From contig CAMFDU010000008.1 of assembly GCA_945949175.1 (NCBI GenBank), positions 1-44,775 of the forward strand: a stretch of DNA of 44,775 nucleotides. Reading direction: 5' to 3'. The DNA is from Gulosibacter massiliensis (lineage in GTDB: Bacteria > Actinomycetota > Actinomycetes > Actinomycetales > Microbacteriaceae). This document shows positions 33,791 to 42,685 of the stretch, in pieces. The position numbers were made by a program, and so were the translations under genes. The notes under the pieces were generated by a model. The model worked only from the letters and a program-made list of their open reading frames with translations. It made no database searches and was not told where the DNA came from. Position 1 is the stretch's first letter, and every line of letters begins with the position of its first letter.

Positions 33791-35878
33791 TTAGTCGGCG
33801 CTCGTCGGTTCGTCGGCGGAGGTGTCCGAGGTGGCTTTCTTCGTCGCCCGGCGGGGGCGGCGGGCGGTTCGCGCACCAGGTTCTGGCGGCTCGGGAAGCG
33901 AATCGAGAAGCGAATCGAGGTCCGCAATCGACCTTGTTTTGCGGGTCACTGGTGAGCCTTCGACGCTGTCGTGGTTGACGGTTGCCGTTGCGATCGCGGC
34001 AAGCGCGCTCCGAGCGCTATCGGTGATTTCGTGAGTCCCTGTCTGCCCACGCTGCTGTTTGGGCTGAGCCGCCTGTTTCCCGCGCCCGCGACGCGATGCG
34101 CCGGGTTCGGGTGAACCCTCGACTCGAGCTTTTCCAACGGGTTCATGGTGAATAATCAACCCACGACCAGCACACACCTCACACGGTTCGCCAAAGGTTT
34201 CGAGCAGTCCGAGTCCCAGTTTCTTTCGAGTCATTTGGACAAGACCGAGGCTTGTAATCTCGGCAACCTGGTGTTTGGTTCGGTCTCGTGACAAGCATTC
34301 GATGAGTCGTCGTTGGACCAAATCGCGATTGCTTTCCAGCACCATATCGATGAAGTCGATGACCACGATTCCACCGATGTCTCGCAACCGAAGTTGCCGA
34401 ACAATTTCTTCGGCCGATTCGAGGTTGTTCTTCGTCACGGTTTCTTCGAGGTTGCCCCCCGAACCGATGAACTTGCCTGTGTTGACGTCGATGACCGTCA
34501 TCGCCTCAGTGCGGTCGATGACGAGTGAACCACCCGACGGCAACCACACCTTGCGGTCAAGCGCCTTAATGATTTGCTCGTTGATTCGATAGGTGTCAAA
34601 CGGGTCGGTTCCATCGTTGTGGTCGATGATTCGTTCGATCAAATCGGGGGCGACCTGAGCCAGATAATCCGAAATAACAGTTTTGGCTTCGTCACCGTGA
34701 ATGATGATGTTCTGGAAATCTTCGTTGAACACATCGCGGATGATTTTGACGAGAAGGTCTGGTTCGGAGTGAAGCAATACCGGGCCGTTACCCTTGTCGG
34801 CTTTCTTCTGAATCGCATCCCACTGGGCGGTGAGGCGCTGGACGTCGAGAGTCAGTTGTTCTTCGGTCGCCCCTTCGGCAGCCGTGCGCACAATGACGCC
34901 GGCGTTCTCTGGCAGGACCGTCGCGAGGATCTTTTTGAGACGTGTGCGCTCGGAATCCGGCAACTTGCGTGAAATGCCGTTGATCGAGCCGCTCGGAACG
35001 TAAACGACATATCGTCCGGGGAGGCTGACCTGACTTGTCAGTCGCGCACCCTTGTGACCGACCGGATCTTTCGTGACTTGAACGAGGATCGGGTCTCCTG
35101 ATTTCAAGGCCATCTCGATCCGTCGAGGTTGGTTGGCGTTTTCTTCCGTCGCTGCTGCGTCCCAGTCAACTTCACCCGAGTACAAAACCGCATTTCTGCC
35201 ACGCCCGATGTCGACAAAAGCGGCCTCCATCGAGGGCAACACGTTTTGCACCTTTCCGATGTAAACGTTTCCGATAATGCTCGACTCGGTCGAACGCGCG
35301 ACATAGTGCTCAACGAGGACGTTGTCCTCGAGAACACCAATCTGTATGCGACCATCCTTGCTGCGAACGACCATCTTGCGGTCAACGCTTTCGCGGCGCG
35401 CGAGGAACTCTGTCTCTGTTACAACGGGGCGACGTCGCCCAACGTCACGTGAATCCCGTCGACGCTGCCGCTTGGCTTCAATCCGCGTCGAACCTCGGAT
35501 GCGCTGCGGTTCGTTGCTTTGTTCGGGTTCGATATAGACACGTTCGACACGTTCCGATCGCTCTACGCGATTTCCACGTGTGCGTCGACGAACGGACGGA
35601 CCGTCGTCGTCCATTGGCCGACCGGATCGAATCGGGATGAATTCGGGCGCGGGTGGACGAAACACGAGTTGCATCGGGTTTTCGAGGACAATCGGCTCAA
35701 AGGCCGACTTCGTCTCGCCAGGAGTGCCGGCGTTGGCCGAGGCCGTCTCGTCAGACTCAACGACATCATCGGCGGGATCGACACCAGACGTTTCCGCAAC
35801 CGGAGCTGCGAGAGTTTCAGGGGCCGTGAACGGCGACGATACGTAAGCGTTCGAATCAAAATCTGTTTTTTTCACCAT
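33791..35878 (-). CDS. rne: Ribonuclease E/G family endoribonuclease
   Basis: Central mRNA-decay and rRNA/tRNA-processing endonuclease. The 695-residue protein has a disordered, Arg/Glu-rich N-terminal extension (residues 1-165) and then the S1 domain (IGVLEDNVLVEHYVARSTES to VSLPGRYVVYVP). The catalytic core has metal ligands in TVIDVNTGKF and GGIVVIDFIDM, and the zinc-link CEVCAGRG follows. A basic, low-complexity C-terminus ends in TARRPRRATKK and an acidic cap. This is the actinobacterial layout, with unstructured arms on both sides of the core. ATG 35878 is preferred to the upstream GTG 35890, which collides with the GAGAGG ribosome-binding site. Confidence 0.96.
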   Translation of the reverse strand: MVKKTDFDSNAYVSSPFTAPETLAAPVAETSGVDPADDVVESDETASANAGTPGETKSAFEPIVLENPMQLVFRPPAPEFIPIRSGRPMDDDGPSVRRRTRGNRVERSERVERVYIEPEQSNEPQRIRGSTRIEAKRQRRRDSRDVGRRRPVVTETEFLARRESVDRKMVVRSKDGRIQIGVLEDNVLVEHYVARSTESSIIGNVYIGKVQNVLPSMEAAFVDIGRGRNAVLYSGEVDWDAAATEENANQPRRIEMALKSGDPILVQVTKDPVGHKGARLTSQVSLPGRYVVYVPSGSINGISRKLPDSERTRLKKILATVLPENAGVIVRTAAEGATEEQLTLDVQRLTAQWDAIQKKADKGNGPVLLHSEPDLLVKIIRDVFNEDFQNIIIHGDEAKTVISDYLAQVAPDLIERIIDHNDGTDPFDTYRINEQIIKALDRKVWLPSGGSLVIDRTEAMTVIDVNTGKFIGSGGNLEETVTKNNLESAEEIVRQLRLRDIGGIVVIDFIDMVLESNRDLVQRRLIECLSRDRTKHQVAEITSLGLVQMTRKKLGLGLLETFGEPCEVCAGRGLIIHHEPVGKARVEGSPEPGASRRGRGKQAAQPKQQRGQTGTHEITDSARSALAAIATATVNHDSVEGSPVTRKTRSIADLDSLLDSLPEPPEPGARTARRPRRATKKATSDTSADEPTSAD

Positions 35879-35898
35879 TTTCTGGTGCACCTCTCGGT

Positions 35899-36077
35899 GA
35901 TTTCTTTCGAAATCTCATTCTGTGAAGCAAAGCTTCAAAACTGTTGTGTGACCGCATCGATTGACGCAATCCGCGCACTGTCACTACGCGCGGAACTGAC
36001 TATCCGCTCAAATCTTTCGATTTCTAGCCCGGTATGTCCGGAAAAGTCCTGCGCGATAAACGCGCATCCCCAGTATA
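35899..36077 (-). promoter_or_regulatory. Structured 5' leader and candidate promoter of rne
   Basis: The 255-bp gap between rne and the VKOR gene holds no ORF I trust. On the minus strand TATACT (36077-36072) is a good -10, predicting a leader of nearly 190 nt. Four hairpins follow. AAATC-GAAA-GATTT is at 36023-36010. A 6-bp stem with an 11-base loop is at 35993-35971. TGAAGC-TTT-GCTTCA is at 35937-35923. GATTTC-GAAA-GAAATC is at 35914-35899, about 20 nt before the start. No convincing -35 was found. RNase E autoregulates through leader hairpins in E. coli; the same role here is inference. Confidence 0.5.
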
Positions 36078-36121
36078 GCCCGATTGACGCGCCACGGACG
36101 TGCGAACACGGCCGGAGGGGC

Positions 36122-36133
36122 GATAATGGACAA
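36122..36133 (+). promoter_or_regulatory. Candidate leaderless -10 of the VKOR gene
   Basis: GATAAT (36122-36127, five of six to TATAAT) followed by six bases and the GTG at 36134. No Shine-Dalgarno is present. The -35 is unclear. Confidence 0.45.
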
Positions 36134-36742
36134 GTGAATCCCACCTTCCGCGGCCGATACGCGCTCGGCGCTTTCATCCTCGTTTTCGGGTTGATTTCGG
36201 CGTGGGCCGCGCTGACGCTGTCGACCGAGGGTTACTACTTGCTCAAGGACGGCACGCAACCGTCGTGCAACATCAACCCCTTCTTCAGTTGTGGCAACGT
36301 CATGCAATCCGAAGCAGCGCGAGCGTTTTTTGGTGTCCCCAATTATTTCTGGGGACTGATCGGGTGGGGTGTCGTCTCAGCAACCGGCGCTGGCATGCTC
36401 GCCGGCGCAACCTACGCCCGTTGGTACTGGCGCGCGTTCGCCGTCGGCATGTTTGTCGCCTGGTTCTTCCTGATGTGGTTGTTCTTTTCCGCCGTATATG
36501 ACATTGGCTTCCTTTGCCTTTATTGCATGGTCACGTGGGCGACACAATCCATCATGTTGTGGATCGTGCTGCCGTGGCTTCTGCGCGAGAAACTCTTGTT
36601 CGACAGCGAAAAGCTGTCCCGAATTGGCGCCGCGATTTTGCCCTTCGCATGGTTGTTACCCGTTGCGAATATCGCCGGAATCGGACTCGCGATTATCGCG
36701 CAGTTCCCACTGCTTGTTCCGATGCTCGTGAACGGGTACTAA
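36134..36742 (+). CDS. Vitamin K epoxide reductase (VKOR) family protein
   Basis: Integral membrane thiol oxidoreductase that in actinobacteria takes the place of DsbB, re-oxidising a DsbA-like partner with menaquinone. The 202-residue protein has about five helices. The periplasmic loop pair Cys45 and Cys53 is in CNINPFFSC and the active CXXC is Cys128-Cys131 in FLCLYC, so all four key cysteines are present. No thioredoxin domain is fused, so its DsbA partner must be encoded elsewhere. I start at GTG 36134; the frame is open for 200 codons upstream but that part is antisense to rne. It overlaps ndk tail-to-tail by four bases (CTAA). Confidence 0.93.
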   Translation: MNPTFRGRYALGAFILVFGLISAWAALTLSTEGYYLLKDGTQPSCNINPFFSCGNVMQSEAARAFFGVPNYFWGLIGWGVVSATGAGMLAGATYARWYWRAFAVGMFVAWFFLMWLFFSAVYDIGFLCLYCMVTWATQSIMLWIVLPWLLREKLLFDSEKLSRIGAAILPFAWLLPVANIAGIGLAIIAQFPLLVPMLVNGY

Positions 36743-37155
36743 AACCAGAGCGCGAGCTCACGGGCTGCCGACTCCGGTGAGTCGCTGCCGTGCACGAGGT
36801 TCTTCTGGACCGTGAGTCCCCAATCGCGGGCGAGGTCGCCGCGAATTGAGCCCGGTGCGGCAAGAGTCGGGTCGGTGGTTCCGGCCAGAGTGCGAAAGCC
36901 CTCAATGACACGATGGCCTCGAACCTTGGCGGCAACGATGGGGCCGCTCGACATGAACTCGACAAGAGGTTTGAAGAATGGTTTGCCCTCGTGCTCTGCG
37001 TAGTGCGCTGTCAACAGCGCGCGGTCGGCGGTGAGCATGCGCAGATCAGTAACGACGTACCCCTTTGCCTCGATTCGGCGAAGGATTTCTCCGATGAGGT
37101 TGCGCTCGATCCCGTCCGGCTTGATAAGCACGAGGGTGTCCTGAAGTTCGGTCAT
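36739..37155 (-). CDS. ndk: Nucleoside-diphosphate kinase
   Basis: Balances NTP pools by phosphate transfer through a phospho-histidine. The 138-residue protein shows [18 protein letters not shown] at the start and the active-site His122 in [18 protein letters not shown] 37155 overlaps the stop of the DUF4233 gene (ATGA at 37152-37155). It is the last gene of the ileS-folC-DUF4233-ndk chain, in which every junction overlaps by four bases. Confidence 0.98.
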   Translation of the reverse strand: MTELQDTLVLIKPDGIERNLIGEILRRIEAKGYVVTDLRMLTADRALLTAHYAEHEGKPFFKPLVEFMSSGPIVAAKVRGHRVIEGFRTLAGTTDPTLAAPGSIRGDLARDWGLTVQKNLVHGSDSPESAARELALWF

Positions 37156-37496
37156 TGTTGTTCCTTCCGACGGTCAAGTTGTTGTCCCTTGACGAGGCAA
37201 TACGTGAAAAAGATGATGCAGACAAGCCATGCCAAACCCCAAATCGGCTCTGTGACCACGGGCAGCGCCAACAGTGCTTGTGATGCGTACACAATCGGGT
37301 GAAGTCCACGGCGCAGTGTTGCCTGGGCAAGCACGAGCATGGCGATGAGCAGGACTGCGCTGACGAGCACCTCGAGCCAATGTTCTTTGTGCAGTCCCGC
37401 CATTGCAATCGCGCCGAACAACACCGTGGCCATTTGAACACCAAACGCAACGCTCAGCAGTGATTCCGTTGCGCTTCGCTCTCGACGTTCGCTCAT
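37152..37496 (-). CDS. DUF4233 membrane protein
   Basis: A 114-residue protein with four hydrophobic segments ([52 protein letters not shown] and [18 protein letters not shown]) and charged ends. It matches the actinobacterial DUF4233 family, which is regularly found between folC and ndk. The function is unknown. It overlaps folC and ndk by four bases on either side, so its expression is tied to both. Confidence 0.88.
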   Translation of the reverse strand: MSERRERSATESLLSVAFGVQMATVLFGAIAMAGLHKEHWLEVLVSAVLLIAMLVLAQATLRRGLHPIVYASQALLALPVVTEPIWGLAWLVCIIFFTYCLVKGQQLDRRKEQQ

Positions 37497-38833
37497 GTCC
37501 AGTTCTCCGTTCGGGCGAGGGTGATGGTGTCACCCACAAGAGTGATACTTCCCGTGACCATAATCGCATCTGACGGGCCACACATCGACTTTGCCGTATC
37601 GATCGCCGCAGAGAGTGTCGGTTCCGCACTAACCCGATCGGCATCAACGAGTGCGGAAACGATGTCCGAAAAGTCGTTCGCTTGCATGGCACGATCCGAG
37701 CTGGACTGCGTGCAAATGAACCCCGCGACCACAGGATCGAGCGCCTCGATGATTCCGCGCGCGTCTTTGTCGTCCAGGACTCCAATTACACACCACATCT
37801 TTTCGAACGGAAGAACGTCTCGAATCGCGGCAGCGAGCGCGGTTGCTCCGTGAGGGTTGTGCGCCGCGTCGACGATGATGGGAGGATTCGCGGCAAGGTA
37901 CTGAAGTCGACCGGGGCTCGTGACGTTCCCCAGCGCGATGCTAAGCAGGTCGTCGGGGATTGGGCGCGAACCGTTCCCAAATAGCGATTCTACCGCCGCG
38001 ATTGCCAGCGTTGCGTTAAGTGCTTGGTGACGTCCGTGTAACGTCACCGGAACGTCGCGATAAGAGGCAGCGCGACCACGAATCTGCATCACTTGCCCAC
38101 CTACAGCCGAGACGCTTGACATCAGTTCGAAGCCCTCGCCCTCGACAAAAACTTCGCCCTCCATAATCTGGGCGGCCTTGACAATCTCTGCCAACGCGTC
38201 GGGCTCTTGCGCGGCGGTAACGACGATGCTGCTCGGCTTGATGATTCCCGCTTTTGTTCGAGCAATCTCAGTGACGGTGTTCCCTAGGAATTCGGCGTGG
38301 TCGATTCCAATCGGTGCAAAGACCGCGACATCAGCATCAGCGACGTTCGTTGAATCCCACGCGCCACCCATGCCGACTTCGAGCACGGCAACGTCGACCG
38401 GCGCATCGGCGAAGGCGGCAAGTGTCAGAACGGTGAGCGTTTCAAAATAAGTCAGCGGAACTTCACCGTTGGCAATGAGGTCCTCGTCGACCATATTGAT
38501 ATATGGCTCAACGTCTTTCCAATTCTCGACGAATTTTTCGTCGCTGATGGGTTCACCGTCGATGACGATTCGTTCGGTAACGAAACGCAGGTGCGGGCTC
38601 GTCATGAGCCCTGTGCGAAGGCCGTGCGCACGGCACAGAGCTTCGATCATGCGCGAGGTCGATGTCTTGCCGTTCGTACCCGTGACGTGAACGATCGCAT
38701 ACGACTGTTGCGGATTGCCCAAATACTCGACGGCCTTGCGAGTCGCATGCAGCCGCGGTTGAGGTGCTCTTTCTCCGATTCGGGCGACGAGCGATTCAAA
38801 GATTGCGCCGACCTCGGCACGGAAGTCGGTCAC
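37493..38833 (-). CDS. folC: Folylpolyglutamate synthase / dihydrofolate synthase
   Basis: Adds glutamate to dihydropteroate and to folates. The 446-residue Mur-ligase-fold protein has the ATP-binding loop [11 protein letters not shown] (residues 50-60), [14 protein letters not shown], the [20 protein letters not shown] block, [13 protein letters not shown], the [10 protein letters not shown] motif and the C-terminal-domain [13 protein letters not shown] 38833 overlaps the ileS stop (GTGA at 38830-38833). Together with pabB and pabC in the same window it gives three folate-pathway genes, though they are far apart. Confidence 0.96.
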   Translation of the reverse strand: MTDFRAEVGAIFESLVARIGERAPQPRLHATRKAVEYLGNPQQSYAIVHVTGTNGKTSTSRMIEALCRAHGLRTGLMTSPHLRFVTERIVIDGEPISDEKFVENWKDVEPYINMVDEDLIANGEVPLTYFETLTVLTLAAFADAPVDVAVLEVGMGGAWDSTNVADADVAVFAPIGIDHAEFLGNTVTEIARTKAGIIKPSSIVVTAAQEPDALAEIVKAAQIMEGEVFVEGEGFELMSSVSAVGGQVMQIRGRAASYRDVPVTLHGRHQALNATLAIAAVESLFGNGSRPIPDDLLSIALGNVTSPGRLQYLAANPPIIVDAAHNPHGATALAAAIRDVLPFEKMWCVIGVLDDKDARGIIEALDPVVAGFICTQSSSDRAMQANDFSDIVSALVDADRVSAEPTLSAAIDTAKSMCGPSDAIMVTGSITLVGDTITLARTENWT

Positions 38834-41800
38834 GCCTTTTCCAAACCGACGCGAATTCGTGCGCCGTCACCGACCTCGGTGGTTCCCGACGTGCCGTCGA
38901 CAAACTCGAGTTCCGTCGCGAGGGTCTCGCCGGCGATGAGATCCTGATGGGTGCGCATCGCGACAATCGTGACGGCATCGCTTTCGAGTTCGAGGCGAAC
39001 GCGGTCGCTTACGTCAAGGCCAGCGTCTTTGCGAGCCTGCTGCACCGCGCGAACCACGTCGCGGGCGAGACCTTCGGCGGCGAGTTCCGGGGTCACGACG
39101 GTGTCGAGTACGACGAACCCGGCGTTACCGAGGAACGAGACGGCAACCGCCTCGTCCGCAACATCGAGGACGAGGTCGTATTCGCCCGCCTCTAGTGCGA
39201 TCCCGCCAGCCGTGACGACATCACCGACGACGGACCAGTCCCCCGCCTTCGTCGCGGCGATGACCTGCTGAACCTGTCCACCAATTCGTGGACCTAGGGC
39301 CCGCGAGTTGACAGAAAGCCGGCGGGTGATTCCGTATTCACCGATAGATTCCTCGCGAAGTTCGACAACCGTGACGGTCTTGACATTGATTTCGTCGCGC
39401 AAGATGTCACTGAACTCGGGAATCGTTGGTGCCGCAGGGACGACGACCGTGAGGTTGGCTAACGGTAGCCGCACTCGCAGTCCCTTTGATTTGCGAAGCG
39501 CCAAAGCAGCCGACGCAACCTCGCGAACTCGGTCCATCGCCAATACAAGCGCTTGGTCTGCGGGAAACTCTGCAGGGTCGGGCCAATCCGTGAGGTGAAC
39601 GCTTTCTCCGCCGGTCAATCCGCGCCAGACCTCTTCGGTCACGAGAGGCGCGAGCGGCGCTGCGATGCGACATACGGTTTCCAGGACCGTGTACAGCGTG
39701 TCAACCGCGTCGCGATCGTCTCCATCCCAGAATCGGTCCCGCGAACGACGGACGTACCAGTTGGTCAATACGTCGGCGAAATCGCGAATCGACGAGGCAG
39801 CCATCGGGCTGTCCAAGGCGTCGAGGTCGGTCGTTACCTGCTCGATGAGTTCGCGGGTCTTGGCCAACAAATATCGATCAAGAACGTGGGTCGAGTCTGT
39901 TCTGCGAACGGCGTCGACGTCGCCCGCATAGAGAGTGAAGAAATAATAGGTACTCCACAGCGGCAAGAGGAACTGGCGAACGGATTCACGGATTCCCTCT
40001 TCGGTGACGACGAGGTTGCCCCCGCGAATAACACTCGACGACATGAGGAACCACCGCATCGCGTCGGCCCCGTCGCGTTCGAACACTTCGGACACGTCCG
40101 GATAGTTCCGCAGCGACTTGGACATCTTTTGACCGTCGTTACCCAACACGATGCCGTGGCTGATCACGTTGGTGAACGCGGGTCGGTCAAACAACGCGGT
40201 CGAAAGAACGTGCAGGGTATAGAACCAGCCCCGCGTCTGACCGATGTATTCAACGATGAAGTCGGCGGGGTTGTGTGTGTCGAACCACTCGCGGTTCTCG
40301 AACGGATAGTGAACCTGGGCGAACGGCATCGAGCCTGAATCGAACCACACGTCTAGTACGTCGGTGATGCGGCGCATCGTTGATTTCCCCGTCGGATCGT
40401 CAGGGTTGGGGCGGGTCAGTTCGTCGATTGCTGGTCGGTGGAGGTCAGTCGGTCGGACCCCGAAGTCAGCTTCGAGTTCGTCGAGTGACCCGTATACGTC
40501 GATACGCGGGTACTCCGGGTCATCGCTCTTCCATACCGGAATCGGACTGCCCCAATAACGATTGCGGGAAATCGACCAGTCGCGAGCCCCGCTGACCCAT
40601 TTACCGAACTGACCGTCTTTGACGTTGTCGGGCACCCAGTTGATCTGCTGGTTGAGTTCACCCATGCGGTCGCGGAATTCGGGGACGCGGATAAACCACG
40701 ACGAGACGGCCTTGTAAATAAGTGGGTTGCGGCATCGCCAGCAGTGCGGATACGAGTGGTCGTAAGACTTTTGTTGGACGAGTCGACCGTCAGCCTTAAG
40801 TTTTTGTGTCAACGGTTTGTTGGCGTCGAATACGTGGAGTCCCACGACGTCGGTCACCTCGGGCAGGAATTTGCCCGAATCGTCCACCGAGACGATGACG
40901 GGAATTCCGGCCGCCGCACAGATGATTTGGTCGTCTTCACCATACGCAGGGGCCTGATGGACGATACCCGTACCCTCACCAGTCGCAACGTAGTCGGCGA
41001 CAAGAATCTGCCACGCGTTTTCCATGCCCTCGGCGTCTGCGTAGTAGTCCCACAGGCGCGTGTAGGTGATTCCAGCGAGGTCGGAACCAATAAAAGTTGC
41101 CGTCACGGCAACGTTAGCCGCTGCAGCATCGTCGAATCCGAGTTCCGTGGCGTACGCGCCGACCGTGTCCGCGGCCAAGAGGAATTTTTCGCCGTTGGCC
41201 GCCGCTCCGTTGGGTCCGGCGGGCACCACGACATACTCGATGGTCGGACCGACCGCGAGCGCCGCGTTGGTGGGCAGGGTCCACGGTGTCGTGGTCCAGG
41301 CAAGAGCAGAAACACCAACGAGACCGAGGGCTTCAGCCTTCGCCCCGGTCATCGGAAAAGTGACAGTGACCGACTGGTCTTGACGGGACTTGTAGACATC
41401 GTCGTCCATGCGCAGTTCATGGTTGGACAAAGGGGTTTGGTCTCGCCAGCAATAGGGCAAGACGCGGTATCCCTCGTATGCCAGACCCTTGTCGTGAAGT
41501 TGCTTGAACGCCCAAATCACGCTCTCCATGAACGTGATGTCAAGCGTCTTGTAGTCGTTTTCGAAGTCCACCCAGCGCGCTTGACGAGTGACGTATTCTT
41601 CCCATTCCTTGGTGTACTTGAGTACTGATTCTTTGGCGGCGGCGTTGAAGGCGGCGAGACCCATTTCTTCGATCTGGGACTTGTCGGTGATTCCGAGCTG
41701 GCGTTCGGCCTCGAGCTCGGCGGGAAGTCCGTGAGTATCCCACCCGAATCGGCGGTGAACCTGCTTGCCACGCATCGTCTGATAGCGGGGGAACAAGTCT

Positions 41801-42015
41801 TTGGCGTACCCGGTCAGAAGGTGGCCATAGTGCGGCAGACCGTTGGCAAAGGGCGGCCCGTCATAGAACACCCACTCGTCACAGCCTTCGCGGTTCGAAA
41901 TCGATTTACGAAACGTGTCGTTTGTCGCCCAGTACGCAAGAACATCGTGCTCGATCGCGGGGAACGACGGTGATGGCTGAACGCCAGCAGTGTCGCGGTG
42001 TCGGGGGTAAGTCAT
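38830..42015 (-). CDS. ileS: Isoleucyl-tRNA synthetase (long actinobacterial type)
   Basis: Class I synthetase charging tRNA-Ile. The 1061-residue protein has its HIGH motif as HYGH (residues 62-65) in [14 protein letters not shown] and KMSKS in [12 protein letters not shown] near residue 630. The C-terminus is long. Size and motifs fit the eukaryote-like IleRS clade common in actinobacteria. I use ATG 42015, which lies eight bases after TAGAAT (42029-42024), not the GTG 42039 that opens the frame. It is divergent from tspO. The 57-bp shared region is too short for a T-box, which many actinobacteria have in front of ileS. Confidence 0.97.
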   Translation of the reverse strand: MTYPRHRDTAGVQPSPSFPAIEHDVLAYWATNDTFRKSISNREGCDEWVFYDGPPFANGLPHYGHLLTGYAKDLFPRYQTMRGKQVHRRFGWDTHGLPAELEAERQLGITDKSQIEEMGLAAFNAAAKESVLKYTKEWEEYVTRQARWVDFENDYKTLDITFMESVIWAFKQLHDKGLAYEGYRVLPYCWRDQTPLSNHELRMDDDVYKSRQDQSVTVTFPMTGAKAEALGLVGVSALAWTTTPWTLPTNAALAVGPTIEYVVVPAGPNGAAANGEKFLLAADTVGAYATELGFDDAAAANVAVTATFIGSDLAGITYTRLWDYYADAEGMENAWQILVADYVATGEGTGIVHQAPAYGEDDQIICAAAGIPVIVSVDDSGKFLPEVTDVVGLHVFDANKPLTQKLKADGRLVQQKSYDHSYPHCWRCRNPLIYKAVSSWFIRVPEFRDRMGELNQQINWVPDNVKDGQFGKWVSGARDWSISRNRYWGSPIPVWKSDDPEYPRIDVYGSLDELEADFGVRPTDLHRPAIDELTRPNPDDPTGKSTMRRITDVLDVWFDSGSMPFAQVHYPFENREWFDTHNPADFIVEYIGQTRGWFYTLHVLSTALFDRPAFTNVISHGIVLGNDGQKMSKSLRNYPDVSEVFERDGADAMRWFLMSSSVIRGGNLVVTEEGIRESVRQFLLPLWSTYYFFTLYAGDVDAVRRTDSTHVLDRYLLAKTRELIEQVTTDLDALDSPMAASSIRDFADVLTNWYVRRSRDRFWDGDDRDAVDTLYTVLETVCRIAAPLAPLVTEEVWRGLTGGESVHLTDWPDPAEFPADQALVLAMDRVREVASAALALRKSKGLRVRLPLANLTVVVPAAPTIPEFSDILRDEINVKTVTVVELREESIGEYGITRRLSVNSRALGPRIGGQVQQVIAATKAGDWSVVGDVVTAGGIALEAGEYDLVLDVADEAVAVSFLGNAGFVVLDTVVTPELAAEGLARDVVRAVQQARKDAGLDVSDRVRLELESDAVTIVAMRTHQDLIAGETLATELEFVDGTSGTTEVGDGARIRVGLEKA

Positions 42016-42050
42016 GGGTCTCAATTCTATGCGTGCCACAGGAGTAGTCT
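42016..42050. promoter_or_regulatory. Divergent promoter region of ileS and tspO
   Basis: Leftward: TAGAAT (42029-42024), eight bases, ileS ATG at 42015. Rightward: TAGTCT (42045-42050), then a short leader with AGGAGG and tspO ATG at 42073. The two elements stand back to back in a 57-bp gap. No clear -35 is visible for either. Confidence 0.4.
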
Positions 42051-42072
42051 TGGCTCAATCCGAAGGAGGATC

Positions 42073-42591
42073 ATGGCCGCGAAATCTGTCTCTATGTCTA
42101 CTCGTCCCCTGCAGGGGCTCGCCTTGGTTATCAGCATTGCTGTGCCGTTCATCATTGGTGGACTTGGTGCACTATCGACTGACGGGAATGTCGAGGGCTG
42201 GTACGCAGATGCGAACGTTGCGCCATGGACACCACCGAACTGGGTGTTTGGTCCCGTGTGGTCGGTTTTGTATGTGTTGATTGGTGTTTCGTTCTGGCGA
42301 GCGTGGCGCATGCCCTCGAGCCCCACCCGAACCGCCGGAATTCGATTATTCGTTTGGCAGTTGGCACTCAACGCCATCTGGACGCCGATTTTCTTCGCGG
42401 GCTACCCGCTGATTGGGCCTATCGCGTTCTGGCTCGGAGTCATCATCATCCTGGTCATGGATGTACTGGTGTGGATGACAATCGTGAAATTCAAAGATGT
42501 CGACATTTGGTCGGCCCGCTTGCTGATTCCCTACGAGGCGTGGCTGTTCATCGCGTCGACACTAAACATTTATCTCGCATTCGCGAACTAG
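42073..42591 (+). CDS. tspO: TspO/MBR family membrane protein
   Basis: Five-helix tryptophan-rich sensory protein that binds porphyrins and related ligands. The 172-residue sequence has the family block APWTPPNWVFGPVWSVLYVL, then FVWQLALNAIWTPIFFAGYP and the final helix LIPYEAWLFIASTLNIYLAF. ATG 42073 follows a strong AAGGAGGA; the upstream extension of the frame lies in ileS and its promoter. No heme or carotenoid gene is adjacent, so its ligand here is open. Confidence 0.95.
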   Translation: MAAKSVSMSTRPLQGLALVISIAVPFIIGGLGALSTDGNVEGWYADANVAPWTPPNWVFGPVWSVLYVLIGVSFWRAWRMPSSPTRTAGIRLFVWQLALNAIWTPIFFAGYPLIGPIAFWLGVIIILVMDVLVWMTIVKFKDVDIWSARLLIPYEAWLFIASTLNIYLAFAN

Positions 42592-42685
42592 CACCAGGAC
42601 GCCACGTCGGCCGGCGGGCTGATAGATTTGTGCGGTACATGTGAGGCAGCCATACCCGCTGCCGCCGATAGTGAAAGAGGCTTCC

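Noticed and set aside
35519-36133. 200-codon extension in front of the VKOR gene
   Set aside because: It runs antisense through rne and its leader and has no membrane or family features; the VKOR family start at GTG 36134 has a good -10.
42016-42072. T-box riboswitch upstream of ileS, frequent in actinobacteria
   Set aside because: Only 57 bp separate ileS from tspO, with a -10 eight bases before the ileS ATG; there is no space for a T-box.
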